Positions 7,208 through 14,453 of a DNA stretch of 21,660 bases are shown piece by piece. Both the position numbers and the translations under genes were made by a program. The notes below the pieces were generated by a model. That model searched no databases and was not told where the DNA came from. It saw nothing but the letters and a program-made list of their open reading frames with translations. The stretch's first letter is position 1, and every line of letters begins with the position of its first letter. Source of the stretch: an uncultured Spirochaetales bacterium (lineage in GTDB: Bacteria > Spirochaetota > Spirochaetia > Sphaerochaetales > Sphaerochaetaceae); the NCBI GenBank assembly GCA_949292445.1, contig CASEZU010000125.1:1-21660 (forward strand), written 5' to 3'.

Positions 7208-8150
7208 TGTTTCCTCCTTTTTTTGCCAGAGCTGATAAATAATCCTTTCTGTAGACACGAGGTGTCTTGCCTGTGATTTTCTTGAATGACCTGTTGAAAT
7301 TAGCGATATTGTTGTACCCGCAGTACTCGCTGATCTCAATGACAGGAAGAGTTGTTGATTCAAGCAGGTGCTGTGCGCGGTTTATCCTCTGTGAAGTTAT
7401 GTATCCCCACACGGAAACACCATTCAGCTGCTTGAAGGTAGCTGAATAATAACTCCTGCTCATATGAGCCTCATTGGCGATGTCCTGAAGCGTCAGCTGC
7501 GTTGAAAGATTCCGGAGGATATAGTCCATTGACCGTTCAATATGGTTTATATTCCTTGAATCCATCTCAGCATTATTCTGAGGGAAATAATCATAGTAAT
7601 ACCTGACCAGTATTGAGAGTATCAGGAGCAGCTTTGCCTTCACGATCATCTCATACGCCGGCTGCTGCTTGCAGCACTCACGGAAACACTCATCCATGAG
7701 TGAGGCTATTTCCTTTGCTTCAGGCGTATCATTGGAAAGATGCCTGCTGTTCAGGTTGTTTCCGGTGAAAAGCTGCAGATACTTCGGATTGAACCACTCG
7801 CCGCAGTGTGTCCAGATCAGGCGCGGGTCAAACTGCAGCACAAGCAGTGAAAGGCGCTCCTCAGGAGAAATGTATTTGAAGCAATGCACATCATTGCCGC
7901 AATGAAGGAAAATATCCCCTTCCTTGAAATCATAATCAATGCCACAGCAGGAATAAATACCGCTTCCGGAGGATATGACTGAGATTTCAAGCTCTGAATG
8001 CCTGTGCTCAATATACGGCAGTATATCACCGCACGTCGCATTGTGCTTATAAACAGCCCGGAAAACCTTGAAAAGCACATGGTTATCCGTACTGGATCTG
8101 ACAACTATTCTATCGTTTATACTCATATATTTCCCGGCGACAAAGCACAT
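7167..8150 (-). CDS. AraC-family transcriptional regulator
   Basis: The N-terminal half looks like a cupin sensor domain (about 40-95, with HRHSELEISV and EGDIFLHCGNDVH). The C-terminal AraC domain holds two helix-turn-helix units, LTLQDIANEAHMSRSYYSATF (219-239) and LPVIEISEYCGYNNIANFNRSF (268-289), then the GKTPRVYRK end (294-302). It probably senses a small ligand, perhaps the sugar acid, and controls the surrounding cluster. It lies within the same strand run, 43 nt after dctM, and its 3' end overlaps the dehydratase gene by 41 nt. The start is uncertain. The first ATG (8150) sits inside an inverted repeat, whereas an ATG eight codons later (8126) has only a weak GGGAAA upstream. The protein has an unusual number of cysteines in its N-terminal half. 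Confidence 0.88.
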   Translation of the reverse strand: MCFVAGKYMSINDRIVVRSSTDNHVLFKVFRAVYKHNATCGDILPYIEHRHSELEISVISSGSGIYSCCGIDYDFKEGDIFLHCGNDVHCFKYISPEERLSLLVLQFDPRLIWTHCGEWFNPKYLQLFTGNNLNSRHLSNDTPEAKEIASLMDECFRECCKQQPAYEMIVKAKLLLILSILVRYYYDYFPQNNAEMDSRNINHIERSMDYILRNLSTQLTLQDIANEAHMSRSYYSATFKQLNGVSVWGYITSQRINRAQHLLESTTLPVIEISEYCGYNNIANFNRSFKKITGKTPRVYRKDYLSALAKKGGNNEEESRSPHIAYN

Positions 8151-8178
8151 CCTTCCCCCATACCAGGGGAAAGGGATG
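8148..8178 (-). promoter_or_regulatory. Imperfect inverted repeat between dctM and the AraC gene
   Basis: CATCCTTCCCC (8148-8158) and GGGGAAAGGGATG (8166-8178) form 11 base pairs with two bulges around a 7-nt loop. The element covers the first possible start codon of the AraC gene and follows the dctM stop by 15 nt. It lacks a T-run, so it is not a plain terminator. It could set translation of the regulator or mark a processing site. Confidence 0.35.
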
Positions 8179-8193
8179 CTGTCGAATCACTTA

Positions 8194-9483
8194 TCAGACA
8201 CTTCCATAAACCAGCTGCGGAACAATCGTCACGAGCTGTGGGATATAAGTACACAGAACCAGAACTGCTATACAGACAAATATGTATGGGATGATTTCCT
8301 TGACCAGCTTTGTCAGACTGCAGTGAAGCGTTCCGGATACGAGGAACAGATAATTTCCGAAAGGCGGCGTGATTGCGCCGATCGCGCAGTTCAGGCACAT
8401 GATCAGACCGAAATGAATCATATTCACGCCAAGCATCTGCGCCACAGGTGCAAGCAGTGGGGCAATTATTATCATTGCGGCCATTCCGTCCATGAACATG
8501 CCCATCACAAGCAGGAGGAGCATGCAGAGCGCGAGGAAGAGGTTCTTGCCGGGAGCGAGCCCGATTATGAGATTAGTCAATGTTGAGGGAATCCTTTCCC
8601 AGCTCATGTAGTGGCTGAGAACACCCGCCGCTGCCATGATGAGCATCACGCTTGCGGTGTTGAGTGCGCCGTCAAGCATGATCTCCGGCAATTTCCTCAG
8701 ATCGAGCTTCTTGTAAATGAATTTGCCGACAATCAGCGAATAGAGTGCGATAAGAGCTCCGCCTTCAGTCGGTGTGCAGACACCGGCTCTGAGTGCGAGG
8801 ATGAATCCGAACGGGAGCAGAAGTGCCCAGAGGGAACTGAGTGCGAGCCTTACAATCTGCCTGATCGGCACCATGTGGTCACGATTCGCCTTGTATCCGC
8901 GTTTCCTTGAAATGATGTAATTGCAGATCAGCATGCCGATGCACATCATGATTCCAGGAACATATCCGGAACATAGCAGCTTGCCGACGGACACTTCCAT
9001 AAGACATGCATAAACAATGAGACCGACTCCTGGAGGGATGATCGGAGTGATACAGGCAGAGGCAGCAGTAACGGCGGCAGAATACTCTATTGAATACCCA
9101 TGCTTGGTCATCTCCGGGACAAGGATCTTGCAATCGACCGCAGCGTCCGCTGCACCGGATCCGGAAATGCCGCCCATCATCGTGGAAAGGAGGATATTCA
9201 CATGCCCCAGTCCGCCGGTGAAATGCCCGACAAGAGCATCCGCCAGAGCCATCAGTTTCTCAGTGATGCCTGAATAGTTCATGATCGAGCCGGCAACAAT
9301 GAAAAACGGTATTGCGGCCAAGGAGAAACTCTCGGCGCCGCTTATAAGCTGCTGGATCACCATAAGTCCGGATGCATACTGGTCATTCACAAAATATGGT
9401 ATGCAGCTGAGGATCATGGCAAAAGCAACAGGCATTCCCAATGCAAAAGTAACAATCACTATAATTATCGGATACAGTATCAT
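8194..9483 (-). CDS. dctM: TRAP transporter large permease subunit DctM
   Basis: This 429-residue, very hydrophobic protein has about a dozen membrane segments and the conserved early loop GGISGSGAADAAV (about 104-116) followed by PPGVGLIVYA, both typical of the DctM family, whose usual length is about 425-435. It forms the ion-coupled transport channel in the inner membrane together with DctQ and takes substrate from the DctP binding protein. Its ATG overlaps the dctQ stop as ATGA (9480-9483), so translation is coupled. Neighbouring sugar-acid enzymes suggest import of a carboxylated sugar (inference). Confidence 0.93.
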   Translation of the reverse strand: MILYPIIIVIVTFALGMPVAFAMILSCIPYFVNDQYASGLMVIQQLISGAESFSLAAIPFFIVAGSIMNYSGITEKLMALADALVGHFTGGLGHVNILLSTMMGGISGSGAADAAVDCKILVPEMTKHGYSIEYSAAVTAASACITPIIPPGVGLIVYACLMEVSVGKLLCSGYVPGIMMCIGMLICNYIISRKRGYKANRDHMVPIRQIVRLALSSLWALLLPFGFILALRAGVCTPTEGGALIALYSLIVGKFIYKKLDLRKLPEIMLDGALNTASVMLIMAAAGVLSHYMSWERIPSTLTNLIIGLAPGKNLFLALCMLLLLVMGMFMDGMAAMIIIAPLLAPVAQMLGVNMIHFGLIMCLNCAIGAITPPFGNYLFLVSGTLHCSLTKLVKEIIPYIFVCIAVLVLCTYIPQLVTIVPQLVYGSV

Positions 9484-10013
9484 TCGGCATCTCCTGCAGC
9501 ATCCAGTGCTTCGCTTGAAAGGAATTTCTTCTTGTATTCTTCCGGACGCCTGATTCCGGATATGAAGAACAGGACGGAATAGATTGTCATGCTCGCAAAC
9601 CCAAGAACAGCTGCGAAGTCAATATATTTATATGGAATCATCGATATCGGCATTGTCTTCTTCGCAGCGGCTGTATACTGCCAGCTGAAAACCGTAAGCG
9701 CGGCAAATGTACCGATAAGAATGAAATTTATTATCATCTTGATGATGAAATGAAGATTCTCAGGCAGATGAGAAACTATGAAATCCATACCATAGTGCTG
9801 ATTGCGTTTATAAGCAGCTGCACTGCCGACAAAAGTCACATATACCAGGCAGATGGTGCAGAACTCCTGACCCCAGACCAGAGAATATGTAAAGAGATAT
9901 CTTGCAAGAATATATGCACAGCAGACCACAAGCATCGCGGCCATTGCGACCGAACATATGATCTCTTCCCAGTTGCATATTATCTTTACAAACAGGTTCT
10001 TCTTGTTAATCAC
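9480..10013 (-). CDS. dctQ: TRAP transporter small permease subunit DctQ
   Basis: The protein has 177 residues and four membrane segments (about 18-38, 52-68, 88-110, 132-152), with the conserved W-x-x-E-x-x (WGQEF, about 48-52) and the YKRNQHYGMDF-type loop of the DctQ family. It partners DctM in the inner membrane. Translation starts at GTG (10013), supported by AGGAGGG (complement of 10021-10027) seven nt upstream; no ATG with a comparable site exists nearby. It lies 55 nt after dctP, with a hairpin in the gap, and overlaps dctM by 4 nt. Confidence 0.9.
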   Translation of the reverse strand: MINKKNLFVKIICNWEEIICSVAMAAMLVVCCAYILARYLFTYSLVWGQEFCTICLVYVTFVGSAAAYKRNQHYGMDFIVSHLPENLHFIIKMIINFILIGTFAALTVFSWQYTAAAKKTMPISMIPYKYIDFAAVLGFASMTIYSVLFFISGIRRPEEYKKKFLSSEALDAAGDAE

Positions 10014-10034
10014 GCCGACTCCCTCCTGAATATA

Positions 10035-10058
10035 GGACTGCGCTGTGAAGCGCAGCCC
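10035..10058 (-). terminator. Intercistronic hairpin between dctP and dctQ
   Basis: CTGCGCT (10038-10044) pairs with AGCGCAG (10049-10055) around a 4-nt loop, and two further G-C pairs lie beyond one mismatch. It sits 10 nt after the dctP stop and just ahead of the dctQ ribosome binding site, with no T-run. Such stems commonly protect the upstream message or thin out transcription, so that the binding protein is made in excess over the permease. That role here is inferred. Confidence 0.5.
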
Positions 10059-10068
10059 ATCTGATCAA

Positions 10069-11085
10069 TTAACGGCCAAGAGCTTCCTCGACTTTTTCAA
10101 TTATTCCATCACTGAGTCCGGGGAAAGCCTCAACAGAAGCGGCTGCAGCTTCATCCATTATGGCAATATCCTCTGCAGATGGTTCAGTGAATATGACACC
10201 GGCCTCTTCAAGTTTCTGACGGTCAGTAGCAAGAGAATCCAGATTCATCTGTGAGAAACGGTCACCTGCAGCAACAAACTCTTCTACGAGAATCTGCTGA
10301 TCCTCAGGGGAAAGGGAATTGAAAATGTCAGAGTTCATGCACCACATGCATGGAGCATATGTATGTTCTGAGAGATAGAGATATTTGCCAACCTCATACA
10401 GGGAGTTCGCATAGATTGTGCCGAGCGGGAACTCACAGGCATCCGCAGAGCCCTGCTGCATCGCTGTATATGTATCTGCCATGCTCATTGAGACAGTGGT
10501 CGCACCAAGCCGCTCGAAGAACGCCACATAGGAAGCAGTCGGGACACGGATGATCATTCCTTTCAGGTCCGCAACTGAATTCACGGGAGTTGTGGAAAGG
10601 ACACAGCGCGGTTCCATCGGCCAGTTCACTGCAAGGACTTTTATATTGGAGGCCTCTTCCAGCTGTGCGCACATATCCTTGAAAAGCTGCGAGTCATTAA
10701 GCCTGCGGCATTCCTCAGGGCTTCTTATCATTCTCATTAGATCAAGGGCCATCATGTCATAGCAGCCATAATCCGCATAAGCGGAGGGAGATGTTCCGTC
10801 AATGATGTTTCCGCCCTGTGTGATTGTCTCAATGGATTCCTGGAAAGTACCCAGCTCTCCATTGCAGTAGACCTCGAGGATCACCCTCCCTTCCGTCCTC
10901 TTCTCAACATTTTCCTTGACAGAGAAAATAGCAAGGGACTTATTATCAGTCGCTGTTTCAGGAATGCTTACCCTTAGAACAACAGGCTTTCCATCCCCTG
11001 CTGCAGCAGACTCATTATTTCCTCCTGAATAAATCATAGAAAGTGAAAGGCACGCAACCACCAACAATAAGAAAAACTTTTTCAT
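10069..11085 (-). CDS. dctP: TRAP transporter periplasmic substrate-binding protein DctP
   Basis: This 338-residue protein has an N-terminal export signal (KK, then a hydrophobic stretch to about residue 20) followed by a GGNNES linker. VVAC at 9-12 could act as a lipobox, though the hydrophobic core before it is short. The mature part carries DctP features: LRVSIPET near the start, LKGMIIRVPTA with the arginine that usually clamps the substrate carboxylate, FFERLGA and the AMQQGSADACEFP region. It captures a carboxylated substrate in the periplasm for DctQM. AAAGGAGG stands 5 nt before the ATG. It follows the FAD oxidoreductase by 30 nt. The substrate is unknown; the gene neighbourhood points to a sugar acid. 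Confidence 0.92.
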   Translation of the reverse strand: MKKFFLLLVVACLSLSMIYSGGNNESAAAGDGKPVVLRVSIPETATDNKSLAIFSVKENVEKRTEGRVILEVYCNGELGTFQESIETITQGGNIIDGTSPSAYADYGCYDMMALDLMRMIRSPEECRRLNDSQLFKDMCAQLEEASNIKVLAVNWPMEPRCVLSTTPVNSVADLKGMIIRVPTASYVAFFERLGATTVSMSMADTYTAMQQGSADACEFPLGTIYANSLYEVGKYLYLSEHTYAPCMWCMNSDIFNSLSPEDQQILVEEFVAAGDRFSQMNLDSLATDRQKLEEAGVIFTEPSAEDIAIMDEAAAASVEAFPGLSDGIIEKVEEALGR

Positions 11086-11115
11086 ATTTTCCTCCTTTAT
11101 GACAAAAGTTTTCTG

Positions 11116-12312
11116 CTAACCAAGTTCATTAATATGGATGACAACACCGGCAGCTCTGAGCCTGCCCTGGAGTTCTGATATATCAAGCTGACGAAGATCA
11201 CCGGAAAAAGCAGCTGCAGCACCCGCAGCCTCTCCAGTCACTGCAGCAACGGGAATAACCCTGGTTATATCCCACATGGGATCAGTAACTGATATGCATC
11301 TTCCTGCTGCCAGCATGTTGGAAATATTCGGGGAATAAAGCGTTCTGTAAGGAATCTCGAAGACCGGCCCCCTTTTCCGCCAGTCTCCGCAAAGTCCGAT
11401 TGAATCTTCAAAGAATGAATGATCCTCGCTTTCATCGAGCGTATAAGCCCCGGAAATACGCCTTGTCATCCTGAATTGCGGAATCGTAGCTATGGCTGAC
11501 AGGCTATGCTCTTCTGAAACCTCCCCTTTCTCCAGGAATCTGCTGAAAAGAAGGCTATGGCATTTCAGCACCGCATTTGAATTCTCCCAGGCATTGATTC
11601 CTGAAATGCGGGCGGAATCTATCGTATCCGGAACTGCAGTATTCTCATCTGCTGATAAAACATCGGCTGCACCATACATATGAAGAACATTCCTGCCATC
11701 AATTGTCTCATAAAACCAGGCAGCAGGTATATTGCCTTTTTCATGCAGAACTGTCTCTTCATCCGCATAAGAGAAAAGGTCTGCATCTCCCGTGGCATCA
11801 ATGAAAGCCGCGGACTGAATGGCACTTCGCCCGTCTTTATTCTCCACGATCAGTGCATTAATCTGCTCGCCGTCCCTGACAACACCGCATACAAGCGTCC
11901 CATAGAGAATATCAACACCGGATTCTGCCATAAGGTTCTCTGCAAGAATGGAAAAGGTCTGGGCATTGAACCGTACCTGATACCTTTCATTCCCATGCTT
12001 GGATTCTTTGTTGATCCAGGATGCAGGATAATCTCTCTCCCATCCATGACTGATGGAAAGTCTGAGAAGCTCTTCCGCAAGGCCGAAACTCACCTGATGA
12101 CCTTTTCCATCGCAGAGAGGCAGATAGATGGTCACAAGGCCAGCTGTTGCAAGTCCGCCGGCCATATAGCCGCGATCGACCAGCAGGACATGCCTGCCGC
12201 ATCTCGCAGCTGAAACAGCTGCAGCAATTCCGGCAATGCCAGCTCCCGCAACGACAACATCATAATGATCATATATTACTTGAAGCTGTCTCTCCTTTTC
12301 AGTGAAATGCAT
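11116..12312 (-). CDS. FAD-dependent oxidoreductase (FAD_oxidored family, PF12831-like)
   Basis: The 398-residue protein starts with a Rossmann FAD-binding unit: YDVVVAGAGIAG (17-28), Asp46 ending the second strand (LLVDR) and GGLAT (52-56). IDATGDADL (171-179) and a late LAAGRCIS (about 335) complete FAD binding. No signal peptide or membrane segment is visible, so it is cytoplasmic. Family members are often annotated only as FAD-dependent oxidoreductases, and many sit beside carbohydrate transport genes. AAGGAG (7 nt upstream) supports the start. It is the first gene after the 393-bp AT-rich gap and precedes dctP by 30 nt, so it probably leads the transporter-catabolic operon. A role in oxidising or epimerising the imported acid is an inference. 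Confidence 0.82.
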   Translation of the reverse strand: MHFTEKERQLQVIYDHYDVVVAGAGIAGIAAAVSAARCGRHVLLVDRGYMAGGLATAGLVTIYLPLCDGKGHQVSFGLAEELLRLSISHGWERDYPASWINKESKHGNERYQVRFNAQTFSILAENLMAESGVDILYGTLVCGVVRDGEQINALIVENKDGRSAIQSAAFIDATGDADLFSYADEETVLHEKGNIPAAWFYETIDGRNVLHMYGAADVLSADENTAVPDTIDSARISGINAWENSNAVLKCHSLLFSRFLEKGEVSEEHSLSAIATIPQFRMTRRISGAYTLDESEDHSFFEDSIGLCGDWRKRGPVFEIPYRTLYSPNISNMLAAGRCISVTDPMWDITRVIPVAAVTGEAAGAAAAFSGDLRQLDISELQGRLRAAGVVIHINELG

Positions 12313-12705
12313 CTGCCATCTCCTTGACTGCCGGATCCTGGACCTGGCTGATCCAGTTGAGTAAATTGTAAATTGCAGGTCTGTGAAATCTTATAAAATG
12401 TTATGAAAAACATATATTATGTTCTTATTACCTTCTGAAGCAACACGCGACCTCAATAATATATACATAATTAATTTTATACATTGAAAGAGATTATATA
12501 AATAGAATCAGAACAAACTACAAATATTGAAGATATTAAATATTACAGGAGAATGTTTATCCGCAGCACAATAAGCATATATTTTGTTATAGGGAACGCT
12601 CTGTGTTTTTTAGGCGGAACCAGAAACCGATGTTCATGATTCCGCTTCAGATGATGGAAAGCGCCGTAACGGCAGACTGATATTATCTTCTTTCAGAGAG
12701 ACGGA
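12313..12705 (-). promoter_or_regulatory. 393-bp AT-rich intergenic region, probable promoter of the transporter-catabolic operon
   Basis: No convincing gene lies here. On the minus strand a possible sigma-70 promoter is TTGTAG (complement of 12518-12523), a 17-nt spacer and TATATA (complement of 12495-12500), which would give a leader of about 170 nt before the FAD oxidoreductase. The core (about 12360-12560) is much richer in A+T than anything else in the window. It contains two copies of TATACAT 16 bp apart (12462-12468, 12478-12484) and a tandem GTAAATT (12361-12374). These could be regulator contacts, but AT-rich DNA produces such repeats easily. Confidence 0.45.
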
Positions 12706-13665
12706 TTATTCACAGGCCTCCATGAGCCCGCGGAGATAACCGATGGTGAAGAGATTCCCCAGTACGGCATATCCTGGGACATCATTATTCTCCCCGTACA
12801 TCGTCGGTGTATGATCAGGACGGATCACACCATCAAACCCGATCTCCTTATACGCTTTTATGGCAGCCACCATATCTGTCGATCCATTATCTGGAAAAGT
12901 TTCATAGAAAGCTGAGGGACTGCCTTGTATATCACGCATATGGGCAAAATGTATCCGCTCTGAGAAACGGCGTATCTCTGCCGGAACATCCGCACCCATT
13001 GTCCTGAAAGTCCCCTGGCACATGGTTATGCCATTATATTCACTCGGCACAAGGTCGATCGCCTTCATCATATTATCTGGGGTTATCAGTATCCTGCTGA
13101 CACCGCAAAGATCAGGAACAGGAGGATCATCCGGATGAAGGGCAAGGTTGATTCTGTGTTTCTCGGCAACAGGGACGACCTTTTTCATGAAATATTCAAG
13201 ATTGGCCCATAACTCATCCTCACTGACAGTCAGTCCGGAATGGCTTTTCCCGATATCCTCCTGGAAAAACGCAGTGGATACACTTCCTCCCGGCAGGCTG
13301 TATCGCTTCCTTGTCCTGAACCACCCCCAGACAGGCATCCAGTTATAGCAGACTGTCCTTATTCCAAGCCTGCTCATATTCTCAAGCAGGCGGCAGAAAT
13401 CATTTATGGCCCTGTCCTTGTCCGGAGTGCCGAGCTTCGCTGAGTCGATGAATTTTATTCCCTCAAGAACAGAGATATCCATCCCGAAAGAGCCGATCTC
13501 AAGCTGCAGCATTCTCAGCGGCACTTCATCCCATGGCTTGAAATATGCGGGTGCAGTATCCGATACTGCAGCGACCGTACAGACAGCATGACGGATACCA
13601 AGTTCCTGTGCATAATGCAGCAGGGCCGAATGATGCGGGCCGAAATAATTGACAGCAATCTCCAT
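12706..13665 (-). CDS. uxuA: Mannonate dehydratase (UxuA family)
   Basis: This 319-residue TIM-barrel protein has UxuA signatures: CYNWMPVWGWFRT (106-118), LHPDDPP (176-182), MCQGT (215-219), IHFAHMRD (238-245) and RPDHTPTMYG (282-291). His177, Cys216, His239/His242 and Asp284 match the metal-binding and catalytic positions of the family, which converts D-mannonate to 2-keto-3-deoxy-D-gluconate. It is shorter than E. coli UxuA (394) but keeps all of these motifs. The frame extends 42 codons further up, but the ATG at 13665 is preferred because AGGAG (complement of 13673-13677) lies 8 nt before it and the MEIAVNYFG start matches the family. It heads the minus-strand run, separated from the FAD oxidoreductase by 393 bp. 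Confidence 0.85.
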   Translation of the reverse strand: MEIAVNYFGPHHSALLHYAQELGIRHAVCTVAAVSDTAPAYFKPWDEVPLRMLQLEIGSFGMDISVLEGIKFIDSAKLGTPDKDRAINDFCRLLENMSRLGIRTVCYNWMPVWGWFRTRKRYSLPGGSVSTAFFQEDIGKSHSGLTVSEDELWANLEYFMKKVVPVAEKHRINLALHPDDPPVPDLCGVSRILITPDNMMKAIDLVPSEYNGITMCQGTFRTMGADVPAEIRRFSERIHFAHMRDIQGSPSAFYETFPDNGSTDMVAAIKAYKEIGFDGVIRPDHTPTMYGENNDVPGYAVLGNLFTIGYLRGLMEACE

Positions 13666-13802
13666 ATCAACACTCCTGAGATAACATCCTAAGTCAGATT
13701 CTATATCCGATATGATCCTGTTCTTGGCATATATTATCGTATACTTGTAGTATTGTATTATTATCCGCCGACTCTGAAATTCCTGTTGCATGCAGCCGCC
13801 GC
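13666..13802. promoter_or_regulatory. Divergent promoter region between uxuA and the YcxB-like gene
   Basis: On the plus strand TTGGCA (13724-13729), an 18-nt spacer and TAGTAT (13748-13753) form a plausible promoter for the YcxB-like gene. An inverted repeat ATAC-TTGTA-GTAT (13741-13753) overlaps it and could be an operator serving both directions. No strong -35/-10 pair was found for uxuA. Confidence 0.35.
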
Positions 13803-14375
13803 ATGGCTATTATCATAAACTCAATGGAACAGATCAAAGGAACAATGACCCATACACCGCAGACAATCCAGCAGCTTTCAAAGATGCAATATGATACATT
13901 CCAGATGGGCAGGAAGATTGCTCAATTTGTGTGCGGGCTGATACTTCTTTACATAGGTTTCATGATGAAATCATCTCTTGTGGTTGCTTCAATATGCCTC
14001 CTTTTCGGCTGTCTGTTGATCACAGGGACAAACATGCCGGCCAGGCACAGGGCTGACAGAATAATAAAGGCAATGAATGGAAATTTCCCTTCAACTGATT
14101 ATATCTTCAGGAAAGAAGGTTTTGAGATATGCACGGAGAACCCGGAGCTTGTTCCTTATTCTGAACTGATTCATCTCGGAGAGGATGAGAACTATTTATA
14201 TCTGTATATAAGCAAGCTATCAGCATATATGATAGACAAGTCAACGATCACTGATCTTGGCAGGGCCAAGAAGATCATCGCTGATGGCTCCGGCCAGAAA
14301 TGGCAGGGCCCGAAGAGTATTCTGTCATACAGCCCCTTGCTTGCATTCCTGAAGCAGAGAATCAGAAAAAGATGA
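13803..14375 (+). CDS. YcxB-like small membrane protein
   Basis: The 190-residue protein has two neighbouring membrane helices (about 39-54 and 58-75) and then a soluble part resembling the YcxB-like domain (about 94-147, with DYIFRKEGFEI, PYSELIHLGEDENYLYLYIS and AYMIDKSTI). The function of this family is unknown. The start is uncertain. The ATG at 13803 has no ribosome binding site, one at 13824 is no better, and one at 13845 follows AAAGGA very closely. It is transcribed away from uxuA and toward the DUF554 gene, with 78 bp between the converging ends. Nothing ties it to the sugar-acid genes beyond proximity. Confidence 0.65.
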   Translation: MAIIINSMEQIKGTMTHTPQTIQQLSKMQYDTFQMGRKIAQFVCGLILLYIGFMMKSSLVVASICLLFGCLLITGTNMPARHRADRIIKAMNGNFPSTDYIFRKEGFEICTENPELVPYSELIHLGEDENYLYLYISKLSAYMIDKSTITDLGRAKKIIADGSGQKWQGPKSILSYSPLLAFLKQRIRKR

Positions 14376-14415
14376 ATGCACTCATGATCCGCAGCACAGA
14401 ATGATAGCCGGAGAA

Positions 14416-14448
14416 TCAGATTATGATATCTGAAATACAATTCAGATA
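14416..14448. terminator. Overlapping alternative hairpins between convergent genes
   Basis: TATCTGAA (14427-14434) pairs perfectly with TTCAGATA (14441-14448) around a 6-nt loop. TCAGAT (14416-14421) can instead pair with ATCTGA (14428-14433), so the two stems exclude each other. They lie between the ends of the YcxB-like and DUF554 genes and may act as a weak two-way terminator. No T-run is present. Confidence 0.35.
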
Positions 14449-14453
14449 CATTG

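Noticed and set aside
7208..7363. N-terminal extension of the dehydratase by 52 residues
   Set aside because: It lies within the AraC coding sequence, lacks family similarity, and AAAGGAGG points to the ATG at 7207.
12559..12570. The 12-mer ATCCGCAGCACA, repeated at 14387-14398
   Set aside because: Several 12-base matches are expected by chance in 21 kb. The flanks do not match and the two sites have no common context.
12553..12639. A 28-codon hydrophobic frame in the AT-rich gap, preceded by AGGAG
   Set aside because: The AGGAG is only 1 nt from the ATG, too close to work well, and the peptide resembles no known leader or toxin.
12601..12645. Terminator of uxuA formed by GCGGAA and TTCCGC
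   Set aside because: On the uxuA strand the stem is followed by A residues, not T residues, and the loop is about 20 nt.
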